A DNA stretch of 64,000 nucleotides from an uncultured Oscillospiraceae bacterium (lineage in GTDB: Bacteria; Bacillota; Clostridia; Oscillospirales; Acutalibacteraceae), in the NCBI GenBank assembly GCA_948471205.1, contig CAOKRT010000004.1:1-64000 (forward strand). Direction: 5' to 3'. The notes below the pieces were generated by a model, which did no database searches, was not told the DNA's origin, and saw nothing but the letters and a program-made list of their open reading frames with translations. This document shows positions 37,038 through 47,100 of the stretch, in pieces (the first letter of the stretch is position 1; every line of letters starts with the position of its first letter). The position numbers and the translations under genes are program-made.

Positions 37038-38096
37038 ATGAAAGATTTAATTTTAAAACTTGAAAAAGAACATGTTTTGTGCGATGATGAATTTCTGACC
37101 CTTATTAAAGATAAAAACAAAGAAAATTCTGATTTTCTTGCTCAAAGGGCAGATAAGGTGCGAAAAAGCATTTACGGCAGGGATGTTTATATCCGCGGTC
37201 TTATTGAATTTACCAATTACTGCAAAAATGACTGCCGTTACTGCGGTATCAGAAAAAGCAATGCCGCTGTACAGCGCTACCGTTTGAGCAAAGAGGATAT
37301 TCTGGAATGCTGTAAAACAGGCTATGCGCTGGGCTTCAGAACCTTTGTGCTTCAGGGCGGAGAGGATGGCTTTTTCACGGATGACAGGCTTACGGATATT
37401 ATCGGTTCAATAAAAACAATGCATCCCGACTGTGCGGTTACTCTTTCGGTTGGGGAAAGGGATTACAGCGCCTACAAAGCTTTTTTTGATGCCGGTGCAG
37501 ACAGATATCTTCTTCGTCATGAAACAGCGGATACAGAGCATTACAGCCGGCTTCATCCGCCGAATCTTTCTTTGGAAAGCAGAATGGAATGCCTTTACAG
37601 TTTAAAAGAAATCGGTTTTCAGGTGGGATGCGGTTTTATGGTTGGTTCGCCGTTTCAGACGGATGAAAATCTTGTTGAGGATTTGAAATTTATCAGCAGA
37701 TTTCAGCCCCACATGGTTGGTATCGGTCCGTTCATTCCGCATAAAGATACACCTTTCGGCAATTATGCGCAGGGAAGCTTTGAATTGACTCTGAAACTGC
37801 TCAGTATGATCAGACTTATGCTTCCGAATGTGCTTCTTCCTGCCACGACTGCGCTTGGAACGGTTCATCCAAACGGCAGGGAAATGGGCATTTTGGCCGG
37901 TGCAAATGTTGTTATGCCGAATTTGTCACCTGCAGATATACGAAAAAATTATATGCTGTACAATAATAAAATCAGCACAGGTGAGGAAGCGGCTGAAAGT
38001 ATTGCTTTATTAAAAGAAAAAATTAATAACATTGGGTATAATATTTCCATTGGCAGAGGCGATTATAAAGGAGAGAAAAATGGCAGAAAATCTTAA
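37038..38096 (+). CDS. hydE: [FeFe]-hydrogenase H-cluster maturase HydE (radical SAM)
   Basis: 352 residues. The radical-SAM cluster motif CKNDCRYCGIR (about 63-73) is in the family-specific context YIRGLIEFTNYCKNDC. Downstream segments GGEDGFFTDD, LRHETADTEHYSRLHP and GIGPFIPHKDTPF are characteristic of HydE. With HydF and HydG it builds the di-iron centre of [FeFe] hydrogenase. It follows uvrA after 3 bases and overlaps hydF by 17 bases. hydG is not in the window. Placement in a uvr operon is noted as a finding. Confidence 0.95.
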   Translation: MKDLILKLEKEHVLCDDEFLTLIKDKNKENSDFLAQRADKVRKSIYGRDVYIRGLIEFTNYCKNDCRYCGIRKSNAAVQRYRLSKEDILECCKTGYALGFRTFVLQGGEDGFFTDDRLTDIIGSIKTMHPDCAVTLSVGERDYSAYKAFFDAGADRYLLRHETADTEHYSRLHPPNLSLESRMECLYSLKEIGFQVGCGFMVGSPFQTDENLVEDLKFISRFQPHMVGIGPFIPHKDTPFGNYAQGSFELTLKLLSMIRLMLPNVLLPATTALGTVHPNGREMGILAGANVVMPNLSPADIRKNYMLYNNKISTGEEAAESIALLKEKINNIGYNISIGRGDYKGEKNGRKS

Positions 38097-39285
38097 CAGC
38101 ACACCGAATGCAAACAGGATTCACATAGGTTTTTTCGGCAGAAGAAATGCCGGAAAATCAAGTGTGGTAAACGCTGTTACAGGGCAGAACCTTTCAATTA
38201 TTTCGGAGGTGAAAGGAACAACAACCGATCCTGTAATGAAAGCAATGGAGCTTCTTCCGATTGGTCCTGTTATGATTATTGACACTCCGGGCATAGATGA
38301 TGAAGGTGAGCTGGGTGCGCTCAGAGTGCAGAAAACAAGGCAAATCCTTAATAAAACAGATGTTGCGGTTTTGGTTGTTGACAGCAATGACGGTATGCTG
38401 CCGGCAGACAGGGAATTGACGGCGCTTTTTAAGACCAAGCAAATTCCTTATATTATTGTATTCAATAAATGTGATTTAAAGTATATTGAATGCAGTGAAG
38501 AAACCGAAATATCCGTAAGTGCCGAAAACAATATAAACATTGATAAACTGAAAGAAAAAATAGGCACTTTATCTGCAAAAGAAAATTATACCAAATGTAT
38601 TATTAAAGATAAACTGAAACGGCAGGATATTGTTGTGCTTGTAACACCTATTGATGCTTCGGCGCCAAAGGGAAGAATCATTCTTCCGCAGGTGCAGACA
38701 ATAAGGGATGTTCTTGATGCAAGGGCATGCTGTGTTGAAGTTCAGCCTGAACAACTCAGCTTTATACTGGAAAACCTTAAAAAAAAGCCGGCTGCTGTAA
38801 TAACAGACAGCCAGGTATTTTCTGTGGTAAAGGACATTGTACCGGATGATATTCCGCTCACATCATTTTCTATTATTTTTGCGCAATTCAAGGGTATTTT
38901 AGAAACTGCGGTAAAGGGAGCCGCAAGTATTGAAAATCTGAAAAACGGCGATCAGATTCTGATTTCAGAGGGCTGTACACATCACAGGCAGTGCGAAGAT
39001 ATAGGCACTGTAAAGTTGCCTGCCCTTTTGAAAAAATATACAAAAAAGGATGTGGAGTTTTCTTTTACCTCCGGTGCGGAATTTCCCGATGATTTAAGCA
39101 GGTTTTCGCTTGTGATTCACTGCGGCGGCTGTATGCTGAATGAAAGAGAAATGATATACCGTCAGAAGTGTGCGGCAGATCAGAATGTTCCTTTTACAAA
39201 CTATGGAACCGCCATTGCTTATATGAACGGTATTCTGAAAAGAAGTCTTGGTATTTTTCCTGAAATACAGGCAGAAATTAAATAA
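38080..39285 (+). CDS. hydF: [FeFe]-hydrogenase maturation GTPase HydF
   Basis: 401 residues. GFFGRRNAGKSSVVNAVTGQ is the Walker A loop of the N-terminal GTPase domain, IIDTPGIDDEGELG the G3 motif and VFNKCDL G4. A dimerisation domain and the C-terminal iron-sulfur domain follow, with CTHHRQCEDIG and CGGCMLNER as cluster ligands. HydF is the scaffold on which the H-cluster precursor is assembled before transfer to the hydrogenase. The ATG at 38080 (GGAGAGAAAA upstream) is chosen over the longer frame from 38032. The operon ends in a terminator at 39297. Confidence 0.96.
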   Translation: MAENLNSTPNANRIHIGFFGRRNAGKSSVVNAVTGQNLSIISEVKGTTTDPVMKAMELLPIGPVMIIDTPGIDDEGELGALRVQKTRQILNKTDVAVLVVDSNDGMLPADRELTALFKTKQIPYIIVFNKCDLKYIECSEETEISVSAENNINIDKLKEKIGTLSAKENYTKCIIKDKLKRQDIVVLVTPIDASAPKGRIILPQVQTIRDVLDARACCVEVQPEQLSFILENLKKKPAAVITDSQVFSVVKDIVPDDIPLTSFSIIFAQFKGILETAVKGAASIENLKNGDQILISEGCTHHRQCEDIGTVKLPALLKKYTKKDVEFSFTSGAEFPDDLSRFSLVIHCGGCMLNEREMIYRQKCAADQNVPFTNYGTAIAYMNGILKRSLGIFPEIQAEIK

Positions 39286-39296
39286 AAACAGAACTT

Positions 39297-39334
39297 AAGA
39301 AGGCGCTGTGCGAATTTGCACAGCGCCTTCTTTA
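39297..39334. terminator. Bidirectional terminator between hydF and the YoaK gene
   Basis: 15-bp perfect stem AAGAAGGCGCTGTGC / GCACAGCGCCTTCTT with a 6-base loop and T/A tracts on both sides. Confidence 0.95.
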
Positions 39335-39353
39335 ATATTTTAATATATTTTAA

Positions 39354-40070
39354 TTAATGTCCATGCGGTTTTGTTTCAAAATACGGCCTTTCTTTTTTCA
39401 AATCCGCATACAGAAAAACGAAAAGCAACACAGCAAGTGGAATAAGAACAAACCATATGGCATGCCCTTTGAACGCAACGCAGAGTATTGTTGAAATGAT
39501 TCCCCCGCCGATAAAGCAGAAAATCATGGCAATGTGGTGTGAAAGCATTTTTTTATATGTTGTATCTTTTCTGTTTTTTACCGCTTTAACCATCCATACA
39601 CCAACTTGTCTTACATGGTTTGTACAGAATGTGGTTGCGCTTGGAATGCCCTGTGCCTGTCTGAATGTATTATACTGCATAGAGCATATAAAATTTATAA
39701 TAATCTGTGAAATCTGAAAGGGTGCGTGTTCCGGAAGAAAGCCAAGAAAAATTACGGCCAGCATTTCCAGGGCAATAAGCAGAGTGTCCCATCGTACAAC
39801 ACGCATTTTCTTGATAGGAGAGGGCAGGGCTTCGCTGAAAATTGCGCCTAAAACATAAGCGGTCATAGGAATTAAATAATAAAATGCGTTTGAAAAATTT
39901 CTTTTTCCGATTTCCATTGCAAACAAAACAAAATTGGCCGTTTGCGCATTGCAGAAAACACCGCCTCTTATAGAATAAGTGAATGCTCCGTAAAAGCCTG
40001 CAATAAAAATAAGCACGGCAAACACCCATCTTTTTTCACATGCCAGATATTCCTGTTTATCTTTATCCAT
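39354..40070 (-). CDS. YoaK/DUF1275-family membrane protein
   Basis: 238 residues with about six helices. The Q/T-containing segment FCNAQTANFVLFAMEIGKRNF and QYNTFRQAQGIPSATTFCTNHVRQVG are hallmarks of the DUF1275 (YoaK) family, small membrane proteins of unknown substrate. It lies on its own between hydF and sigG, read on the minus strand. The physiological role is unknown. Confidence 0.85.
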   Translation of the reverse strand: MDKDKQEYLACEKRWVFAVLIFIAGFYGAFTYSIRGGVFCNAQTANFVLFAMEIGKRNFSNAFYYLIPMTAYVLGAIFSEALPSPIKKMRVVRWDTLLIALEMLAVIFLGFLPEHAPFQISQIIINFICSMQYNTFRQAQGIPSATTFCTNHVRQVGVWMVKAVKNRKDTTYKKMLSHHIAMIFCFIGGGIISTILCVAFKGHAIWFVLIPLAVLLFVFLYADLKKERPYFETKPHGH

Positions 40071-40160
40071 AAATACATCTCCTGAAAAAAGCTGTTTTAA
40101 CCTTGGATATTATACGGCTGTGAAATGATATTTTCAAGTGGCGGCTGCATTTTTTATCAA

Positions 40161-40928
40161 TCAGTGTCCTTTTATTCGTTTTAAAGCGTTTTTTTCAAGC
40201 CTGCTTACCTGCGCTTGGGAAATGCCTACCTCTTTTGCAACCTCCATCTGTGTTTTTCCCTGCATAAAGCGTAAAAACAGGATGTTTCTTTCTCTGCTGT
40301 CAAGATTGCTGATTTCATCCTTAATCATGATTTCGTCAATCCAGTCGGTGTCGCAGTTGCTGTCGCCTACCTGATCCATAACGTAAATGGTATCTCCGCC
40401 GTCCGAATATACGGGTTCATACAAAGAAACAGGTTCTACAATTGCTTCAAGCGCAAGAACAACATCGCTTTTTTTCATGCCGAGTTCTTTTGCGATTTCC
40501 TCAACCGTGGGCTCTTTCTGATTTTCGTTAATCAGTTTTTCTTTAATCTGCATGGCTTTGTAAGCTGTGTCGCGCATGCTTCTGCTTACTCTTACGGGGT
40601 TGTCGTCGCGCAGAAAACGTCGTATTTCGCCTATGCACATAGGCACGGCATAGGTTGAAAATTTAACGTCCAGGTCCAAATTAAAATTATCAATTGCCTT
40701 AATCAGTCCGATAACGCCTACCTGAAACAAATCATCCATTGTTTCACCGCGGTTCTGAAATCGCTGAATTACGGACAATACCAGCCTTAAATTGCACTTA
40801 ATCAGTTCGTCTCTTGCTGCATTGTCTCCGTTTCGCGCCTTGCGCAGAAGTTCCATTTTTTCGCTTTCTTTAAGCACCTTTATGTCATTTGTATTAATAC
40901 CGCATATTTCAACTTTGTTATAAAGCAT
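40161..40928 (-). CDS. sigG: Forespore sigma factor sigma-G
   Basis: 255 residues. It directs late forespore transcription. The N-terminus MLYNKVEICGINTNDIKVL matches the sigma-G start MxxNKVEICGVxTxxLPVL, and region 2 (LRLVLSVIQRFQNRGETMDDLFQVGVIGLIKAIDNF), region 3 and region 4 (MQGKTQMEVAKEVGISQAQVSRLEKNAL) are intact. The ATG at 40928 is preferred to an in-frame TTG at 40946, on the basis of the conserved start. GGTGG lies about 10 bases upstream. It confirms an endospore former. Confidence 0.95.
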   Translation of the reverse strand: MLYNKVEICGINTNDIKVLKESEKMELLRKARNGDNAARDELIKCNLRLVLSVIQRFQNRGETMDDLFQVGVIGLIKAIDNFNLDLDVKFSTYAVPMCIGEIRRFLRDDNPVRVSRSMRDTAYKAMQIKEKLINENQKEPTVEEIAKELGMKKSDVVLALEAIVEPVSLYEPVYSDGGDTIYVMDQVGDSNCDTDWIDEIMIKDEISNLDSRERNILFLRFMQGKTQMEVAKEVGISQAQVSRLEKNALKRIKGH

Positions 40929-41020
40929 ACATAACCACCATTCCAAATTTATGTACGCTTTTATTATTGACGCATATAATAAAAAATATAAAAATAAATT
41001 AATATTCTATAACGTTGCGC

Positions 41021-41049
41021 TTGACATTACTTATTATAATATATATAAT
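41021..41049 (+). promoter_or_regulatory. Consensus promoter of the giant surface-protein gene
   Basis: TTGACA (41021-41026), exactly 17 bases, TATAAT (41044-41049). Both hexamers match the sigma-A consensus perfectly. The leader to the start codon is about 75 bases. Confidence 0.9.
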
Positions 41050-41131
41050 TAATAAACAATGTCGTATTATCGGTTTTTTCAGAAAATTAAGGCATTTATT
41101 CCAGATTGGCTCTGTTTAGGAGGAGATTTCA

Positions 41132-44100
41132 TTGAAAAAAACATTAAAAAGGGTTTTAGGATTGTTTTTGGTTGCTGTAACGTTGGTTACAATGTTTATA
41201 CAGCCTGTAGGCGCAGCATTCAGTGCAGACGGCAGCAAAAACAACGGCAGAATAACTGCACCCGCACTCGATTTTCAAATCAGATATGATGAGACGCAGG
41301 GAGGAAATGCCGGAAGTGACTCAAACGGTCAGGCTGTAAGGCAGGTTCTGATAGGACACAATGAAGAAAATTCGGCTGTGTTCAATTTGACTGCGAACCT
41401 GAATTCAGCTATGGGCAATGCTGAAAATCTGTATTTTGATTTATGGCTTCCTTATTTTTACAGGGACGTAAATAACAATAATACAATTACGCCTACATAT
41501 GATCTTGAAAATGTACCCGAGGACCAGCGCGGCGAAAATCTTATGTATGTAGCGGCAAAGGTAACCCAGGCTGATTCAAGCTGGACAGTAAGTACCAGCA
41601 AAGAATACCAGGGCAAGGTAAGATTTGAAAGTAAGCTTACGGTACAGCAGGGTACGGAAGCAATTCTCCCTGTAAGATTATATTTTAAAGGTCCTGTTCC
41701 CGAAAACACATCCTGTGTTGTAAGCCTCGGCGGCGGATATAAAACTTATACCGAAGGCGCTGAAACGGTTCCGGGAACTTCCATTACCGCAAATCCCGAT
41801 GAAAATCCTTCTCAGTACACAAAGTATGTTTTAATTTGCTCCAATCTGAAATGGACACCGAAAGTTGAAGCGGTGAATCCGAAAAATGCAATCTGGGATA
41901 AATATAACTATCTTGTTTATAAAGTAAGTATTGAAAATACTTCGTCTGATAAAGACAGCCATATCAAAGCCATGAGTTTTAATATGGATGTTCCCGATGA
42001 AGGCGACCAAAACGGATACGGTCTGCACGATTCGGACGCAATGAAATTTAAGTATAATGAAGACGGCTCTCATTCCGAGAACGGCGATTACTCCATGGAA
42101 GCTCGTGAGGATTACTACGTCGGCGTACCCGGTCAGGGCGGCGTAATGATTTATGACGTAACGGGCATTTCCGATGCAACCCTTTCTGAATGGAATCTTG
42201 TTACATTCAATAATGCTGTTGATGATGACGGCAATGTACTTACCCCAATTAAATATACATATACTTCAAATTCCAACATTTATTTCAGTTATACAGGAAA
42301 TGTGCACGGCTCTGCCGCATATGAAGACGGCGTAAACGATAAAGGCGAGCCTGTGGATACACACAAGGAATTCTATGTTGCTTTCCCGATGTCTACCGAT
42401 ATTCCGGTTGATAAAACGGATATGATTCCGCTGTTTATTTATGACACAGTAAGTTTTGGTAACAACAATGAATTTTTCTGGACAAAAACATCAAACCATC
42501 AGACACACGGTTTTACAGAAGCGGTTAAAGGCTTTACACACAGAAAATATGTTATCGACAGTGAAAACAATGTTTCTCAGAAAGCAACTGCTTCACTCGG
42601 CGATGAAGTAAGCTATTATCTTGATAATTTCAAAAACACCGGTAACATTCCTGCATTTAATGCAAATGCCGTTGATACGCATAATAAATATTTTGAACTT
42701 ACAAGAATAACCGCCTATATGAATTTCGGTGATGCGGATGATCCCGAACCGATTTTGGAAGATTGGTTTAAGGGCAAAGATACGGTTGAACTTGAATTTA
42801 AGAATTCGGCGGATGCGAGCGAAACGCAGTTTGTGCCAATCGGTACGATGACATTTGACAGCGAACGTTCAACTGCAGGTTCGGTTAATGCATATTCTCT
42901 TGAAATCGGCAATGCGATTAAAGAACAGATTGACAAACTCAATGCGGACACCGGTAAGAAATGGGAATATACCAACCGTGTTAAAATCAATTTCAAGGAA
43001 AGAATTGCACCCGGTGAAGCATTTGACGGCAGAATAGCTGTTACAGGTTTGGTTAATAAAGCGGTTGTATACAATAATGAGCTTGTAACAAATTATGAAA
43101 GATGGCAGTGGATAAGCAAAACCATTCTTTCTCCGGAAGAGGGCTATTATAAAGAGCCGAATGCGCTTGAAGCAAGCACAGCGGTAATTGATACAATGCC
43201 TGCAAATCCGATTATCAATACGGATATTTTTCGTCCTGTCGGCGGCGTAAATCAATACGGCGATCCATATTCCATACCTGTTAATGTTCCGGGGGTAGGT
43301 TTCCGTTACAGGCTTGCAAACGACAGTATTTCGAAATTAATTCCCGGTTCTCTTTCAACAGGCACGCTTCTTGACAAGGATGAAAAGAAAGCTGTTGGTT
43401 TCGTAACCGAAAAAATTATTTTATCCAAAAAGCTTATTGATGATGTGGCGGAAGTAAAATCCGTAACACTTTACGGTTTTAATAAAAAAACCACGCCGAT
43501 TGAAGTGCCTTTTTCAAGCTTTGTTGCGGATAAAGACGGCAATTATTACCTGCCTTCAAGTTTCTGGAGTGCAAACGGAGAACTTTATGAAGCAAAAATT
43601 AACTTTAAATCCTTTGCTGCAAACGTTAAGCTTTCCGACGATATATATGTTGCATTAAGCGGTCATACAAATATTGTTAAAAATGCTTCAGACCCTCTTA
43701 TCGTAACAGGCAGCTTCAAAACAGAATATGAAGATGAGGATTTCAATAAGACAGTTCAAGATTCTGCTACAATGACCATTACAACCATCAATCCTGTAAT
43801 CACAGGTTTCAGTTTTGATGAATCTGATAACAAGTCTTCTGAAAACAGTGTAAAAGGAACACTTGCACAGAATGTTGTTAATGCTTTGGAATTAACGGAA
43901 AGCCTTAATAATTCCGGTTATGTATTTTCTGTGGGTAATGAAGCTGTTGCTCCGTCCGGAAGCGCAGATTTAATGATTGATTTATCCAGCAGTGTAGGGA
44001 ATAAAACACCAGATGCCGAAACAGCTTCGCCAAGAGGATATAAAACCGGAAAGGTAATTATTTCTAATTATGACGGCGTTGCCGATATTTCGGAAGTAAA

Positions 44101-47100
44101 ACTTTGGAACTGGGATAAAAATCCGGCAGATGATGAACCGGATGTTATTATTCCGTTTGAAAACTTAACTGTTGCAGACGGAAAAATTGTTATTGATATA
44201 AGCAATTATCCGAATATTCAATATCTTAGAAATATCGGTTTTGAACTTGATGAGTTTTACGGCAGTGAGGATACAGCGAATCCTAAAAAAATGGAAATCA
44301 GGCTTGAAGGAAAAGCTGATTGGATTAGAAATCTTGATGCTAAGATAACATTTACACCTGATAATGTATCCATGAATGACAGAATTGTATCGCTGACAAA
44401 CCGTTTGACCGTTAAACCGGTTACGCCGGATATCACAGGCTTCAGTTTTGATGACGCTAATGGCGTTAAGTCTGATGTAAACAGTGCAAGTGTTAATGCA
44501 GCGCAGAGCAAAATTAACGGCATTGAAGTAAAAAATAATATTGATAATGTCGGATATGAATTTTTAATCGGCAATGCATCTATTGCACCTTCAGGCAGTG
44601 CTGTTATGATGTTTGATTTATCCAGCAGTGTAGGAGATAAAACTCCCGACGATGATACATCAAATCCAAAAGGATATAAAACAAAGAAATTTATTATTTC
44701 AGATTATGATGGTATCATTGATATTGCAGAAGTAAAACTCTGGAACTGGGATAAAAATCCGGCAGATGAAGAACCGGATGTTATTATTCCGTTTAAAGAT
44801 TTAACTGTTGCAGACGGAAAAATTATTATTGATATTGAAAAGTATACCGAAATAGAATATCTCAGAAACATATCTTTAGAACTTAATGAGTTTTACGGCG
44901 GTTCTTTAGAAGATCCTGATAAATTGAATATCAGATTGGAAGGTGTTTCTGACTGGTACAGAAATCTTGATGCAAAGATTACATTTACACCTGACAATGA
45001 TCTTATGAATGACCGTATTGTGTCTTTAACAGATCGGTTAATTGTTCTTGAGCCTAAGGCTACGCTTCATGCAAATGTTCATTATTATAATCTTTCTTCC
45101 ACTTCTATTGATGCAAGTACATCAACAAATACTGATGGAAATAAAATGACGCTTGCTGTTCCTTATGACAGAGATTTTAAGTTCAGAGTTGAGGTTAAAA
45201 ATGAATTTGTTTCACAACTGGACGATTTTGATTTAATATTTAATATTCCGATTAAAGACGGCAAGCAGAGCGGAGAATCATATACAGGTTTCCATACAAC
45301 CGGTATTGAAATTTCTAAAGACTATATTGGTAAATATAACAATCTAGAAACGTTAACATTTTATGATGCTGATGATTTGGAAGAGGGTTTGGTATTTACC
45401 TTTGACAAAGAAAACGGAACCCTTGTTTCGGAAGACAATACGGTTTATCCGGTAATCCGTGCTGATGGTTCCATGTATATTGATGAGAAAACAATTTTTG
45501 AAGATTGGGGAATTGAACATCTTGCTAAAGTTCTTGTAACAGGCAAAGGTTTTGCTCCAAGTGTTGACTCGGACGATACATATGTAGATTTTTACGGATA
45601 TTCAGATACTCTTTTCGGCAGTATGGATACATTTTCTGTTAAGGCAGTGAATTATCTGGCAGGTTTGCGTTCTAATCCAAGCAATCAGGTTATAAGCAAC
45701 GATACTGCCGGTGCGTTTATAAGTAAAATGTATTTTGATTCAACGGTTGTTGCAGGATTTAAAAATAAAGATTCCGACAATAGATTTGATGCCGTTTCAA
45801 CTTCCAATGAACATGTACGTATCCACAGATACGCCGGAGGCGATAATTATTATTGGAATGATAACTCTGAACTGGATGTCGGTTATAAATCTATCGGTTC
45901 GTTTTTAATTGATTTCCGTCAGTATCACAATGTGGGTACAGATTATCCGGATGCTTATCCTGTTAATACAAAAATCAGTTCACAGGAACATCAGGGAATG
46001 AGTTATGTTCATTCTGAATCTATGAACACAGCAGCAGACGTTGATTTAAGTGTTTCACTTCCTCAAAATAATTTCGATGCATATTATCTTAAAATTCATC
46101 CGTTAGCAAAGGATTATCTTGAAAAGATAACTGTTACACGCACTGACGGAGAAGAAATTATTATTGATAAAAGTGAATGGCAGAATAATGCTGTTGAGCA
46201 GGATGCGGAAGGCAATAACTTTTTCAGAATTCCTTTGGTAAAAACTGCGGACAGTGATGATGCGCAAATCTATAAAAGCCCTGCAGATTATAAAGTAGAA
46301 AATCCTGTTAAATCTGTTGTAATAACAATAAATGTTAACAGAGATGCTGCAAATGAAAGCGACGATGCTATAAATTCTGATTTCGGAAGCTGGTTTAATG
46401 CTGTTAATGAAAGCTCAAAATACATGTTTGAGATTACAGGCCGTTTTTACAAAGAGGGTGCTGCAAATGCTGTTTTGGATACCAATATAACAGTTGGCGG
46501 TATCAAGGAAAGACAGTATTCACAGGCGAAAGTAAGAACGGAAGGCAATAAGGCAGGAAAATCAAGCTGGTCTTACTGGAATAATTACAGATATTGGTAT
46601 TATCATTATCATGATTATTATACCGGCTGGCATTGGCACAGTGAAGAAGCCCGCTATGACTCTTCCGACTTGCGTTCTACAGCAAAGATATTTGTTTATC
46701 AGGAAAATAACAATACATTGAGTGGTGTACATTCAAATCCCAGCACGGACAGTGATTTGAATGCAACATTCGGTATGTATAATGAATTTGCAGTAAGCTT
46801 TTATCAAAATGTTCAGGGAACAGCACATGACTACAAGAATGGCGGACCGGGCTCCAATTGGGTTAATCAGGACCGATTCGATTGGGCGGGCAAACATGCT
46901 CATACAGATAAAGTAATTCTTGAGGATACAATGCCGGTAATACGCCCTGATTCAGATTCTGTTTATTATGGTTTTCTGCCTAAAGCTATTTATATTTCTC
47001 CAAAATTATATACATTCATTGATTATATTGAAGTAACAAAGAAAACTGTTACTGAGGACGAAGACGGTAAATACACGGAAGCTGAAGTTACCGAGAAATT

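Noticed and set aside
41059..41289. 76-residue frame at the beginning of the giant gene
   Set aside because: It overlaps the signal peptide in another frame and has no ribosome site; the AGGAGGAG site belongs to TTG at 41132.
42715..43255. Minus-strand frames inside the giant gene
   Set aside because: They are low-complexity antisense frames in a region where the plus frame is open and has adhesin-like composition.
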